Origin: DATMER01 sp963741305
GTDB lineage: Bacteria > Acidobacteriota > Thermoanaerobaculia > Multivoradales > UBA5704
Assembly (NCBI GenBank): GCA_963741305.1
Contig: CAVUHL010000003.1
Location: forward strand, 1,922,001 to 1,986,000
Reading direction: 5' to 3'
Length of the DNA stretch: 64,000 bases
Shown here one piece after another: positions 15,383-24,187 of the stretch; position 1 is the first letter of the stretch; the number at the start of each line of letters is the position of its first letter. Under the pieces are notes generated by a model that made no database searches, had not been told where the DNA came from, and saw nothing but the letters and a program-made list of their open reading frames with translations. The position numbers were made by a program, and so were the translations under genes.

Positions 15383-17266
15383 ATGTCGATCGTCCTGGAA
15401 GAGCTGACCAAGCGCTACGCGGGCCACCCGGTCGTCAACGGGGTCTCGCTGGAAGTGGCCGACGGGGAGTTCTTCGTCCTTCTGGGATCGTCGGGGAGCG
15501 GCAAGAGCACGCTGCTGCGCATGATCGCCGGGCTGTCGGAGGTCGATGCCGGGCGCGTCCTGCTGCATGGCCGCGACGTGACCGGCCTGCCTCCCGCCAA
15601 GCGCGGCGTCGGCTTCGTGTTCCAGAGCTATGCCCTGTTCCGCGGCATATCGGTGGCGGAGAACGTCGAGTTCGCCCTCTCGATCCGGGGCGTGTCCCGG
15701 GCCGAGCGCCGCCGCCGCCGCGACGAGCTGCTGGAGCTGGTGGGCCTCGCCGGCCTCGGCGGGCGCATGCCGCGCCAGCTTTCCGGCGGTCAGCAGCAGC
15801 GGGTCGCCCTGGCCCGCGCCCTGGCCCACAACCCCGAGGTGCTCCTCCTCGACGAGCCGTTCGGCGCCCTCGATGCCAAGGTGCGCCTGGAGCTCCGGCG
15901 CACGATCCGTGAGATCCAGCGCGAGCTCGGCATTACCACGATCTTCGTCACCCACGACCAGGAAGAGGCCTTCGAGCTGGCCGACCGCCTGGCCGTCCTG
16001 AGCTTCGGACGCATGCTGGAGACCGGTCCGCCGGACGAGCTCTACCTGCGCCCCGAGACCGAGTTCGTCGCCACCTTCCTGGGCACGGCCAACCTGATGG
16101 TGGGGGAGCACACGGCTGCCGGCGTGCAGCTCGGCCCGGTGCAGTTCCCGCTCACCACCCGTGCCGAGGCTGCTGATGGCTCGCGCCGGGTGCAGATCCT
16201 CTTCCGGCCCGAGGACGTGGCGCTCCGCAGCTCGGCCCAGGATCTGTCCTGCCCGTCACTCGGCGAGGCGGTCGTGGAGCAGCGGGCCTTCGTGGGCTCG
16301 TTCGAGCGCCTGCGCCTGCGCCTGCCTCCCCTGCCCGGCGTGCGGGCCATCGCGCCGCCGGTCCCGTTCGGCAACGACGGCGTCTGGGTCGAGGCCGCCC
16401 GCTCTCAGGACCAGGCCCGCCGCTTCCCGCTCCTTCCGGGTGATACGACCTGGGTCGGCGTGCAGCGCGTCCATGCCTTGGTGCATCCGGGGATGAAGTT
16501 CCTGATGGTGACGGACGCCTCCGGCTCCAAAGCGGCCCTCGGGCTGGGCGGAGAGCTCGCCCGGCTGGCGCATGCGCAGGTAACGGTCCTGGAGACCGGC
16601 TCCGAGCCGGGCGAGGCGGCAGAACGCCGCAGCCAGGAGGTTCGCGAGCGCCTCGGGTCCGGCCTTGCCGCCCTGGAGACCCGCGCCACGCGGGAAGCCG
16701 CGGCCGAAGCAGTCACCCGGGAGACGGAGCGGCAGCCCTGCGACCTGGTCGTCCTGACGCCGCCTCCCCGCGAAGGGCTGGAGACGGCCGAGCGTGTGCT
16801 GCGCGGTGGCCAGCACCACCTTTTGATCGTGCCTGAGGCTCATGCCGGACAGGTGCCCACCCGGGTCCTGATCTGCGTGGCGGTGGGGGAGCCGGGCAAG
16901 GAGGACGTCTCTTTCTCCGGCCGGCTGGCGCGCCATCTCGGCGCCGAGGCCACGATCCTGACCGTGCTCCTCGAGGAAGAAAAAGCAGGCCCGGCCGAGG
17001 CCCATGCCCAGCGTTTCCTGGCCAGCAGCACGCGCACGCTCTGGCGCCTGGGAGTTACGGCTACGACCCGGATGCGCTACGGCAACGTGCGCGACGAGAT
17101 CCTCGCCGAGCTGGCCGAGGGCAAGCACGACCTGCTCGTGCTCGGCACGCCGCTGCCCGGGAGGGGCGGCGAGCTGTCGCTCGGCGGCCTGATCGAGAAG
17201 CTGGTCCCCCTGCCGCAGCTGGCTCAACTGCCGGTGCTGATCGTCCGCTCGGTGAAGACATCATGA
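15383..17266 (+). CDS. cysA: Sulfate ABC transporter ATPase (CysA-like) fused to two Usp-like domains
   Basis: A 627-aa protein with strong ribosome site AAGGAGGAG. Residues 1-370 are a normal CysA-type ATPase: Walker A GSSGSGKST (35-43), signature LSGGQQQR (133-140), Walker B LLLDEPFGALD (154-164), H-loop His191, then a TOBE-like regulatory region. CysA proteins usually stop near 350 aa. Here residues 371-627 add two universal-stress-protein-like alpha/beta units, each ending in a strand motif (DLVVLTPPP with HHLLIVPE; DLLVLGTPLPGRGGELSLGG with PVLIVRS). The second has a glycine-rich nucleotide-binding-like loop. Usp units may sense ATP or redox state and gate transport (inference). Head of the operon with Sbp, CysT and CysW. 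Confidence 0.9.
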   Translation: MSIVLEELTKRYAGHPVVNGVSLEVADGEFFVLLGSSGSGKSTLLRMIAGLSEVDAGRVLLHGRDVTGLPPAKRGVGFVFQSYALFRGISVAENVEFALSIRGVSRAERRRRRDELLELVGLAGLGGRMPRQLSGGQQQRVALARALAHNPEVLLLDEPFGALDAKVRLELRRTIREIQRELGITTIFVTHDQEEAFELADRLAVLSFGRMLETGPPDELYLRPETEFVATFLGTANLMVGEHTAAGVQLGPVQFPLTTRAEAADGSRRVQILFRPEDVALRSSAQDLSCPSLGEAVVEQRAFVGSFERLRLRLPPLPGVRAIAPPVPFGNDGVWVEAARSQDQARRFPLLPGDTTWVGVQRVHALVHPGMKFLMVTDASGSKAALGLGGELARLAHAQVTVLETGSEPGEAAERRSQEVRERLGSGLAALETRATREAAAEAVTRETERQPCDLVVLTPPPREGLETAERVLRGGQHHLLIVPEAHAGQVPTRVLICVAVGEPGKEDVSFSGRLARHLGAEATILTVLLEEEKAGPAEAHAQRFLASSTRTLWRLGVTATTRMRYGNVRDEILAELAEGKHDLLVLGTPLPGRGGELSLGGLIEKLVPLPQLAQLPVLIVRSVKTS

Positions 17267-17280
17267 CAAGGAGACCCTGG

Positions 17281-17973
17281 ATGAGAACGGCCGGTTTGTG
17301 GCTGTGCCTTGCCTGGCTTGCAGGGAGCACGGCCTTTGCGCAGGAACCAGAAGAGTCGGAAGAGCCGAAGTCGGTCGAGGAGCGCCTCGACGAGCTGGAC
17401 CAGAAGGTCCGCGTGCTCGACCGCAAGACAGAGCTGGACAAGGAGCAGGCCGCTGAAAATGTTCAAGATCTTCGACTTCCGCATCATGCCGGACTTCGCC
17501 CAGGGGCAAACCGTGCTGTTCGACGGCTACCTTGAAGGCCGCTTCTCGCCCGCCTTCAAGGTGCGAGCCGGCAAGTTCAAGCCGCCGGTCGGTCTGGAGC
17601 GCCTGCAGTCCGCGACCGACATCTTCTTCGTCGAGCGCGCCTACCCCACGTCCCTGGTGCCCAGCCGCGACGTCGGCATCCAGGTCAGCGGCGACGTGGG
17701 CAAAAGCGGCCTCAACTACGCGGTCGGCTATTTCAACGGCGTGCCGGACGGCGGCAGCACGGGAGACGTGGACGACAAGGCCTTCCCTCTCTTCGCCAAC
17801 CCGGCGAGCGCCGCCTCCGTGGCCGATTCGGTCGGGCTCGGCCTCAACTGGTACCTCAACCGCAACCTCAAGGTAATGCTCGACTACGAGCGGACCGAGT
17901 TCGAAGGAGGGGCGGCCTCTGCGACCGCGAGGACGAGAACGTCCTCATCAGCCGCTTCCAGATCGCTTTCTAG
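17281..17973 (+). pseudogene. Porin O/P-like outer-membrane protein, frameshifted and internally deleted
   Basis: Starts at ATG 17281 after AAGGAG with a signal peptide (MRTAGLWLCLAWLAGSTAFA) and the short coiled coil typical of OprO/OprP-type porins (EERLDELDQKVRVLDRK). Near 17450 the reading passes to the next frame, which carries typical barrel sequence (KIFDFRIMPDF, RAGKFKPPVGLERLQSAT, VERAYPTSLVPSRDVGIQVSG, YAVGYFNGVPDGG). Around 17915-17935 it returns to the first frame for the usual C-terminal strand ISRFQIAF and stop at 17973. The segment between coiled coil and KIFDF is far shorter than in relatives, so about 50 or more residues seem lost. Either a decayed gene or base-call/assembly errors. 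An intact version would be the outer-membrane channel for the sulfate uptake system. Confidence 0.75.
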
Positions 17974-17985
17974 GAGAGAACTGAA

Positions 17986-18981
17986 ATGAGACTCAAGCTA
18001 GCCCTCATAACCTTGCTGTTGGCCGGCCCCGCGTTCGGGGCGGTCCAGCTCCTAAACGTCTCGTACGATCCGACGCGCGAGCTGTATGCGGAGATCAACA
18101 CCGCCTTCGCCAGGCACTGGAAGGCCAAGGGCGGGCAGGACATCACCGTCCAGCAGTCGCACGGCGGCTCGGGCAAGCAGGCGCGCTCGGTCGTCGACGG
18201 CTTGCCCGCCGACGTGGTGACCCTGGCGCTGGCCTACGACGTCGATGCCATCGCCAACGCGGGCCTGATCCCCAAGAACTGGCAGACCCGCCTGCCCAAC
18301 AACAGCTCCCCTTACACCTCGACGATCGTCTTCCTGGTGCGCAAGGGGAACCCCAAGAAGATCAAGGACTGGGACGACCTGATCAAGCCCGGGGTTTCGA
18401 TCATCACCCCCAATCCCAAGACCTCGGGCGGCGCGCGCTGGAACTACTTGGCGGCCTGGGGCTTCGCGCAACGCAAGTACGGCAATAATCCCGCACAAGC
18501 GCCCGCGAAAACCCAGGACTTCGTCAAGCGGCTGTTCAAGAACGTGCCCATCCTGGACACCGGCGCCCGCGGCTCGACCGTAACCTTCGTCGAGCGCGGC
18601 ATCGGCGACGTGCTGCTGGCGTGGGAGAACGAGGCCCTGCTCGCCGTCCGCGAGATGGGCAAGGGGCAGTTCCAGATCATCGCGCCCTCGGTGAGCATCC
18701 TGGCCGAGCCGCCGGTGACGGTAGTGGACAAGGTGGCGAACAAGAAGAAGACCGCGGCGGTTGCCAAGGCCTACCTGGAGTTCCTCTACACGCCCGAGGG
18801 GCAGGAGATCGCGGCGAAGCACTATTACCGTCCGCGCCTGCCCGCCGTGGCCCAGAAGTACGCGCAGCAGTTCCCCAAGGTGCAGCTCTTCACCATCCAG
18901 GAGTTCGGCGGCTGGACCAAGGCCCAGCAGACGCACTTCGCGGACGGTGGCCTCTTCGACAAAATCTACGAAGGCCGGTAG
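17986..18981 (+). CDS. sbp: Periplasmic sulfate-binding protein
   Basis: A 331-aa protein with signal peptide MRLKLALITLLLAGPAFGA and ribosome site AGGAGA. Family signatures of Sbp/CysP are clear: LLNVSYDPTRELY near the mature N-terminus, QSHGGSGKQARSV (the SGGSG-type sulfate-binding loop), PADVVTLALAYDVD, NPKTSGGARWNYLAAWG, and GIGDVLLAWENEA. It delivers sulfate (or thiosulfate) to the CysT/CysW permease. It follows the broken porin by 12 bases and ends directly against the permease start. Confidence 0.96.
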   Translation: MRLKLALITLLLAGPAFGAVQLLNVSYDPTRELYAEINTAFARHWKAKGGQDITVQQSHGGSGKQARSVVDGLPADVVTLALAYDVDAIANAGLIPKNWQTRLPNNSSPYTSTIVFLVRKGNPKKIKDWDDLIKPGVSIITPNPKTSGGARWNYLAAWGFAQRKYGNNPAQAPAKTQDFVKRLFKNVPILDTGARGSTVTFVERGIGDVLLAWENEALLAVREMGKGQFQIIAPSVSILAEPPVTVVDKVANKKKTAAVAKAYLEFLYTPEGQEIAAKHYYRPRLPAVAQKYAQQFPKVQLFTIQEFGGWTKAQQTHFADGGLFDKIYEGR

Positions 18982-19881
18982 ATGGTCACAGCGGAGAAGC
19001 GCATCCTGCCGTCCCCCCTTCCGGTCTCCGCGCGGAAGGGGGGGCGCTTCCCTGGCGGCAGCCCGCTGCCGGGCTTCGGCCTCTCCCTGGGCTTCACGCT
19101 GCTGTACCTGTGCCTGGTCATCCTGATCCCGGTCTCGACGGTCTTCCTGAAGACGTCGACGCTCACCTGGGCCGAGTTCCTGTCCAAGGTCACGGCGCCG
19201 CGCGCGCTCGCCGCCTTTCAGCTGAGCTTCACGGCGGCCCTGATCGCCGCGCTGCTCAACTGCGTGTTCGGCGTGCTGGTCGCCTGGGTGCTGGAGCGCT
19301 ACCCCTTCCCGGGCCGGCGCTTCGTGGATGCCCTGGTCGACCTGCCGTTCGCGCTGCCCACGGCCGTGGCCGGTATCGCGCTGGTCACCATCTACAGCGG
19401 CAACGGCTGGGTGGGCCGCTTCCTGGAGCCCATGGGGATCAAGGTCGCATACACGCCGCTGGGGATCATCGTGGCGCTGACTTTCATCGGCCTCCCCTTC
19501 GTGGTGAGGACGGTCCAGCCGGTGCTGGCCGACCTCGACGCGGAGGTGGAGGAGGCGGCGGCCAGCCTGGGCGCCGGCCGCCTGCAGACGTTCCGGCGGG
19601 TGATCCTGCCCGAGCTGGTGCCGGCGATCGCGACCGGGTTCGTCCTCGCCTTTGCCCGCGGGCTGGGCGAGTACGGCTCGGTGATCTTCATCGCCGGCAA
19701 CATGCCCAAGCAATCGGAGATCACGCCGCTCCTGATCATGATCCAGCTCGAACAGTTCGACTACGCGGGCGCCACGGCAATCGCGATGGTTTTCCTGATC
19801 GCCTCGTTCTCGCTGCTCCTTTTGATCAACGTCCTGGCCTGGCAGCGCAGCAAGCGGCTGTCCGGCAAAGAGGAGAGGTGA
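18982..19881 (+). CDS. cysT: Sulfate ABC transporter permease CysT
   Basis: A 299-aa protein starting with the ATG immediately after the Sbp stop. After a basic N-terminal extension, hydrophobic segments form the six-helix core (first at about residues 33-52). The EAA loop contacting the ATPase is EEAAASLGAGRLQTFRRVILPEL. FARGLGEYGSVIFIAGNMP is the CysT hallmark. Forms the heterodimeric membrane channel with CysW; CysA supplies energy. Confidence 0.95.
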   Translation: MVTAEKRILPSPLPVSARKGGRFPGGSPLPGFGLSLGFTLLYLCLVILIPVSTVFLKTSTLTWAEFLSKVTAPRALAAFQLSFTAALIAALLNCVFGVLVAWVLERYPFPGRRFVDALVDLPFALPTAVAGIALVTIYSGNGWVGRFLEPMGIKVAYTPLGIIVALTFIGLPFVVRTVQPVLADLDAEVEEAAASLGAGRLQTFRRVILPELVPAIATGFVLAFARGLGEYGSVIFIAGNMPKQSEITPLLIMIQLEQFDYAGATAIAMVFLIASFSLLLLINVLAWQRSKRLSGKEER

Positions 19882-19884
19882 TCC

Positions 19885-20712
19885 ATGCCGTCCGCCGCCA
19901 GCCCTGCCCTCACGGAGCCGCGCCTGGTGCGCTGGCTGCTGATGGGGATCGCCTTGCTCTTCCTGGGTTTCTTTCTCTTCGTGCCGCTCCTGCTCGTCTT
20001 CACCAAGGCCATGGAAGACGGCTGGCAGGCCTATCTGGCCGCGGTCAAGGATCCCATCGCACTCGCGGCCGTGAAGCTGACGTTGCTGACGGCCCTGATC
20101 GTGGTGCCGCTCAATCTGCTCTTCGGGCTGGCCGCGGCCTGGGCGATCGCCAAGTTCCGCTTCCGTGGCAAGGGTTTTCTGATCACCCTGATCGACATGC
20201 CGTTCAGTGTCTCGCCGGTGATCTCGGGCATGATGTTCGTGCTCCTCTTCGGCGCGCAGGGCTTCTTCGGGCCATGGCTCGCAGAGCACGACTGGAAGAT
20301 CATCTTCGCGGTGCCCGGGATCGTGCTCGCGACCCTCTTCGTGACCTCGCCCATGGTGGCGCGCGAGCTGATCCCGCTGATGCAGTCGCAGGGCAGCGAC
20401 GAGGAGGAAGCCGCGCTGACCCTGGGCGCCTCGGGCTGGCAGACTTTCTTCCGGGTGAGCCTGCCCAAGATCCGCTGGGGGCTGCTCTACGGCGTGATCC
20501 TCTGCAACGCCCGGGCGATGGGGGAGTTCGGCGCCGTATCCGTGGTCTCGGGCCACATCCGGGGCCTGACGAACACGCTGCCGCTGCACGTCGAGATCCT
20601 CTACAACGAGTACCAGTTCTCGGCCGCTTTCGCGGTGGCTTCGCTGCTCACCCTGCTGGCCTTGGCGACGCTGGCGGTCAAGAGCGTGATCGAGTGGAGG
20701 ATGAGCCGGTGA
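19885..20712 (+). CDS. cysW: Sulfate ABC transporter permease CysW
   Basis: A 275-aa protein, three bases downstream of CysT. Typical features: DMPFSVSPVISGMMFVLLFG, an EAA loop EEEAALTLGASGWQTFFRVSLPK, and NARAMGEFGAVSVVSGHIRG, the CysW hallmark. About six membrane helices are visible, with the first at residues 14-38. With CysT, the CysA fusion and Sbp it completes one sulfate/thiosulfate importer. Confidence 0.95.
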   Translation: MPSAASPALTEPRLVRWLLMGIALLFLGFFLFVPLLLVFTKAMEDGWQAYLAAVKDPIALAAVKLTLLTALIVVPLNLLFGLAAAWAIAKFRFRGKGFLITLIDMPFSVSPVISGMMFVLLFGAQGFFGPWLAEHDWKIIFAVPGIVLATLFVTSPMVARELIPLMQSQGSDEEEAALTLGASGWQTFFRVSLPKIRWGLLYGVILCNARAMGEFGAVSVVSGHIRGLTNTLPLHVEILYNEYQFSAAFAVASLLTLLALATLAVKSVIEWRMSR

Positions 20713-20736
20713 TTCGGGGCTGTTAAGCTCCATGCG

Positions 20737-22707
20737 ATGCGCCGAGCCCGCCTGAGCACCCTTTTGATCGGAGTCAATGCCGGCCTCGTCCTGCTGGCCG
20801 TGGTCTGCGTGGTCTTCACGGCCATGGGCCTGCTGCGGCGGCTTGCCGACCAGCAGGCGCTGGCGCGGGTGGACCTGGCGGGGAAGGCCGCGCTGGAGGC
20901 GGTCGAGCGTTCGGCGGAGGACGTCCGCACCTCGGCCCGGCTGCTCGGCGAGCGTCCCACCGTCGGCCGGCTCCTGCGGGAGAGGGACGCCGCCGGCCTT
21001 ACCGCGTTCCTGGAAGGGTTCCGGCGGACCAGCCGGCTCTCCGGGTGCGCGATCCTCGTCGGGGGCCGGCCGTTCGCCCAGGCGGGCCAACTCGGCGGCC
21101 GGCTCGCGGCTGAGGCGCCGGTCGTCTTCTACCCGGGAGCTACCGCGAGCGCGGCACTGGCGCTGGACCGTCCGGTCGTCGAAGGAATCTCCGCGCAGGT
21201 CGGACTACCGGTGACGGTCGTCTCTGCCTCCGAGGCGGCAGAGCGCACGGATGACCCGCGCTATCTTCTCCGCGATCAGGTGCTCTCCAGCGGACAGCCG
21301 GCGTCGGGCCGTCTTGATGAGGCTTATGTTTCGATCCTTCCCATGGGTGGCGCGTTGGTGGAGACCTCGCTGCCCACGGAGCCAATCGCCTCCTCGCTGC
21401 GCGGCTTCGTCCGGACTCTGCTGCGGCTCTCCCTCTGGGCTGCGCTGCTCGCCACGGCGGCGGGGTGGCTCATCAGCCGCCGGCTTGCCCGTCCGGTCCA
21501 GGCGCTCACCGCCGCGGCGGCGCGGATCGGCAGCGGCGACCTCTCGACTCCCACGCCGCGCGCGGCCGGGGAAGAGCTGGGCACGCTCGCGGCCACCATG
21601 GAGGAGACCCGGCTGCGGCTGCTGCGGCTCACCTCCGAGCTGCACCGCCGGCAGGCCGAGGGCGAGGCCATCCTCACCGGCATCACCGAAGGGGTGTTCA
21701 GCGTGGACCGCGACCGCCGCGTCCGGTATCTCAACCCTCAGGCGGCGGCGCTGCTGGGCGTACGCCCCGAGGACGCCGTGGGCCGCTTCTGCGGCGACGT
21801 GCTGCGGGCGGTTTTGCCTGATGGCACGCGGCCCTGCTTCGAGCAGTGCCCGATCCTCCATGCCCGCTTCCGCGGAGCTACCCGAGCCACCGAGAACCTG
21901 CTGCTGGCCGACGGCACCCGCCGCGCCGTGGTCGTGACCAGCTCGCCGCCGGCCGAGGACCACCAGTTCCAGGTGCTGCGCGACGAGACCGACGTGGAGG
22001 CTGCGCGCCGGCTGCGCGACTCGGTGTTCGCCAACATCTCGCACGAGTTCCGCACCCCGCTCTCGGCCCAGCTCGCCTCGATCGAGCTGCTCATGGACCG
22101 TCTCCACGAGCGCGGCGAGGACCCCGAGACCGACGCCCTCGTCCTCTCCCTGGAGCGCGGCACCCTGCGGCTCACGCAGCTCATCGACAACCTCCTGGAG
22201 AGCGTGCGCATCGAGGCGGGGCAGGGCTCCATCCGCCGCCGGCCCGTGGCACTCGACGAGGTGGTGGAGGAGGCGGTGAGCCTCACCGCGCCCCTGATCG
22301 CCCAGCGCGGCCAGCATCTCCAGGTGGATCTCCCATACCCGCTGCCGGCGTTGATCGGAGACGCGCCGCGCCTGACCCAGGTCTTCGTGAACCTCCTGGC
22401 CAACGCCAACAAGTTCGCGCCCGCGGGCTCTGAGATCCGGGTGGGAGGGGCGTTGGAGGACCGCGCCGTGGCGCTCTGGGTGGAAGACGAAGGGCCGGGC
22501 CTGCCCGAGGGGGAGGACGGCGAAGGCCGCTCGCTCTTCAACCGCTTCGTGCGCTCGGCCGGCGACGGGGAGCCGGAGCAGAGCGGCATGGGGCTCGGGC
22601 TCTGGATCGTGCAGTCGATCGTCGAGCGGCACGGCGGCAGCATCAAGGCGTTCCGGGAGGGAGCCGCCACCCGCATGCGCGTGACTCTGCCATTGGAGGC
22701 TGCATGA
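20737..22707 (+). CDS. Membrane sensor histidine kinase (HAMP-PAS-HisKA-HATPase)
   Basis: A 656-aa protein, 24 bases after CysW. TM1 lies at about residues 8-30 and TM2 at about 226-246, enclosing a periplasmic sensor of about 195 residues. A HAMP linker (about 247-300), a PAS domain (about 310-415, ILTGITEGVFSVDRDRRVRYLNPQAA) with Cys residues in RPCFEQCPI, and HisKA with H-box FANISHEFRTPLSA follow. The ATPase has N-box FVNLLANANKF, G1 VEDEGPGL and G2 MGLGLWIV. The next gene overlaps by four bases and encodes the cognate regulator. Placement behind the sulfate importer suggests control of it, but the signal is unknown. Confidence 0.93.
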   Translation: MRRARLSTLLIGVNAGLVLLAVVCVVFTAMGLLRRLADQQALARVDLAGKAALEAVERSAEDVRTSARLLGERPTVGRLLRERDAAGLTAFLEGFRRTSRLSGCAILVGGRPFAQAGQLGGRLAAEAPVVFYPGATASAALALDRPVVEGISAQVGLPVTVVSASEAAERTDDPRYLLRDQVLSSGQPASGRLDEAYVSILPMGGALVETSLPTEPIASSLRGFVRTLLRLSLWAALLATAAGWLISRRLARPVQALTAAAARIGSGDLSTPTPRAAGEELGTLAATMEETRLRLLRLTSELHRRQAEGEAILTGITEGVFSVDRDRRVRYLNPQAAALLGVRPEDAVGRFCGDVLRAVLPDGTRPCFEQCPILHARFRGATRATENLLLADGTRRAVVVTSSPPAEDHQFQVLRDETDVEAARRLRDSVFANISHEFRTPLSAQLASIELLMDRLHERGEDPETDALVLSLERGTLRLTQLIDNLLESVRIEAGQGSIRRRPVALDEVVEEAVSLTAPLIAQRGQHLQVDLPYPLPALIGDAPRLTQVFVNLLANANKFAPAGSEIRVGGALEDRAVALWVEDEGPGLPEGEDGEGRSLFNRFVRSAGDGEPEQSGMGLGLWIVQSIVERHGGSIKAFREGAATRMRVTLPLEAA

Positions 22708-23393
22708 AGCTGCTGGTCGTGGACGACGACCTGGAGCTCCTGGGGCTCGTCTCCTACGCCCTGCGCCAGGCGGGCTACCTGGTCGTGGAGGCCTCTGACG
22801 GCATGGCTGCCCTCGCGGCCTTCGAGCGCGAGGAGCCGTCCCTGGTGGTCCTGGACGTGAACTTGCCTCGCCTCTCGGGCCTCGAGGTCTGCAAGCGGAT
22901 CCGCGCCATGTCCCGCGTGCCCATCATGATGCTGACCGTGCGCTCAGCCGAGGAGGACCAGGTGGCGGCCCTCGACCTGGGCGCGGACGACTACCTGACC
23001 AAGCCGTTCTCTCCGCGCACGCTCCTCGCCCGGGTGCGGGCGCTGCTGCGCCGGGCCGGCGAGGAAAAGCCGGCGCCGCTATCGGCCGGCGACATCGCGC
23101 TCGACCTGGAGCGGCAGGCCGTGAGCGTGGCCGGCCGTCCGCCGGTCCGCCTGACCAAGCTGGAGCTCCGCCTGCTCCAGCTGCTCCTCGCCAACGCCGG
23201 CCACACCCTCCCCGCCGAGCGCCTGCTCAGCCACGTCTGGGGCTCGCGCGGCGCGGGCGACCGCCAGCTCCTCAAGCAGCTCGTGCATCGCCTCCGCCAG
23301 AAGATCGAGGGAGACGTGGCCGAGCCGCGCTACCTGGTGACCGTGGCCGGAGTGGGGTACCTGCTGCAAGCCGAGGAGGGCAAGCTCGATTGA
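22704..23393 (+). CDS. OmpR/PhoB-family response regulator
   Basis: A 229-aa protein overlapping the kinase stop (ATGA). Receiver domain 1-115: acidic pair in VVDDDLEL, phospho-acceptor Asp in LVVLDVNLPRLSG, Thr in MLTVRSAEE and Lys in DYLTKPFSP. The winged-helix DNA-binding domain (about 130-225) has RLTKLELRLLQLLLANAG and LLKQLVHRLRQKI. Likely regulates the cluster it belongs to; direct repeats before the ABC gene are a possible target. It is followed by array B. Confidence 0.95.
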   Translation: MKLLVVDDDLELLGLVSYALRQAGYLVVEASDGMAALAAFEREEPSLVVLDVNLPRLSGLEVCKRIRAMSRVPIMMLTVRSAEEDQVAALDLGADDYLTKPFSPRTLLARVRALLRRAGEEKPAPLSAGDIALDLERQAVSVAGRPPVRLTKLELRLLQLLLANAGHTLPAERLLSHVWGSRGAGDRQLLKQLVHRLRQKIEGDVAEPRYLVTVAGVGYLLQAEEGKLD

Positions 23394-23420
23394 AGGACCA
23401 AAGGACTTCAGAAACCTAGG

Positions 23421-23678
23421 GGTACTGACGGACGAGCGATCCGTACCGATGGACGAGCGTCTCGTACGCGTGTCCGAGTGACTGGTACAGACGCACGAGC
23501 GACTCGTACTCCTGGACCAGCGACTCGTACGGACGGGGGAGGGAGCCGTACCGGTGGACGAGCGTCTCGTACGCATGTACGGGTGGCTGGTACAGCTGTA
23601 CGAGTAACTCGTACTCGTGTACCAGTCGCTCGTGCGCATGTACCAGCCGCTCGTGGGTATGTACCAGCCGCTCGTACG
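23421..23678. repeat. Array B: twelve 21-bp repeats, left half of a split array
   Basis: Between the response regulator stop (23393) and the transposon end lie exactly phased 21-bp units at 23421, 23442, 23463 and so on to 23652, then a partial unit (CGTACG) cut by the transposon. Common pattern: CGTAC-N3-TG(T/G)AC-(g/c)AG then a CT-rich end. The matching right half is 27732-27878. Units differ from one another at many positions, but the spacing never slips. Confidence 0.9.
23671..23678. repeat. Left 8-bp target-site duplication (CTCGTACG)
   Basis: CTCGTACG directly precedes the left inverted repeat; the same eight bases directly follow the right inverted repeat at 27730-27737. Eight to nine bases is the normal duplication size for IS1-family elements. 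Since the target is itself a repeat with frequent CTCGTAC, part of the match could be coincidental. Confidence 0.8.
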
Positions 23679-23702
23679 GGTAGTGGGGTTATAGTGTGTT
23701 GC
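23679..23702 (+). repeat. Left terminal inverted repeat
   Basis: 24 bp beginning GGTAGTGGGGT and ending GTGTTGC. Mismatches to the right end lie only at positions 12, 13, 14 and 16, so the tip and the inner part are conserved separately, as expected for a cleavage site plus an inner transposase-binding site. Confidence 0.88.
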
Positions 23703-23848
23703 CCGCCTGGATACCGCCTAAACCCTTGAATTTACGCTAACTTACCCCCTTGCAGGGGAGAGATTGTCTCTCCCTCCCACAAGAAGCGGCCCCGCCCGGA
23801 GCTTGCACCCTCCGAACGGAGCCTAGCCGAGCAAGGAGCGTACACCCC

Positions 23849-24187
23849 ATGCCCGACCTGTCTAAGTCTAACCCGCCGCCCGTTCCGCCCATCACCCCCG
23901 GAGAGGATGAAGCCCTCAGCTCGCTCCGGCGCGTCGCCGAGCTGGTCTGGTTCATCGAGTTCTTCCTGGACCTAGCCCACTCTCGACTCCCCGATCCGCC
24001 GGACGCCGAAGCCATGGGGACCGGCGAGATTCCAGAGTCGCTCACGTTCTCCCTTCGCGGGTCCATCGAATGCGCCCAAGAGGACTACGTTAACCCACTC
24101 TACAACTTGCTCCGAGAGGCTATCGAGGAAACCCCGGAGCGTCTTATCCGCGACTGGCAGAAGCGGCAAAAGAAGGGCAAGCGGTGA
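23849..24187 (+). CDS. Transposon passenger protein 1, unknown
   Basis: A 112-aa protein. ATG 23849 is preceded by CAAGGAGCG at a suitable distance. Not recognised. Acidic and mostly helical: a Pro-rich start (PPPVPPITPGEDE), a hydrophobic helix RVAELVWFIEFFLDLAH too polar at its ends for a clear membrane span, and a basic C-terminus (RDWQKRQKKGKR). Its stop overlaps the GTG start of the next gene (GTGA), so passengers 1 to 3 form one translationally coupled unit running inwards from the left end. The 146 bases between the inverted repeat and this gene hold only a small hairpin (GGGAGA/TCTCCC near 23757-23777). Confidence 0.7.
   Translation: MPDLSKSNPPPVPPITPGEDEALSSLRRVAELVWFIEFFLDLAHSRLPDPPDAEAMGTGEIPESLTFSLRGSIECAQEDYVNPLYNLLREAIEETPERLIRDWQKRQKKGKR

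Noticed and set aside
23079..23639. A Thr/Ser/Arg-rich repetitive protein across array B on the minus strand
   Set aside because: The frame is a product of the 21-bp (seven-codon) period and runs into the response regulator gene; there is no ribosome site, and residues are not conserved between units.
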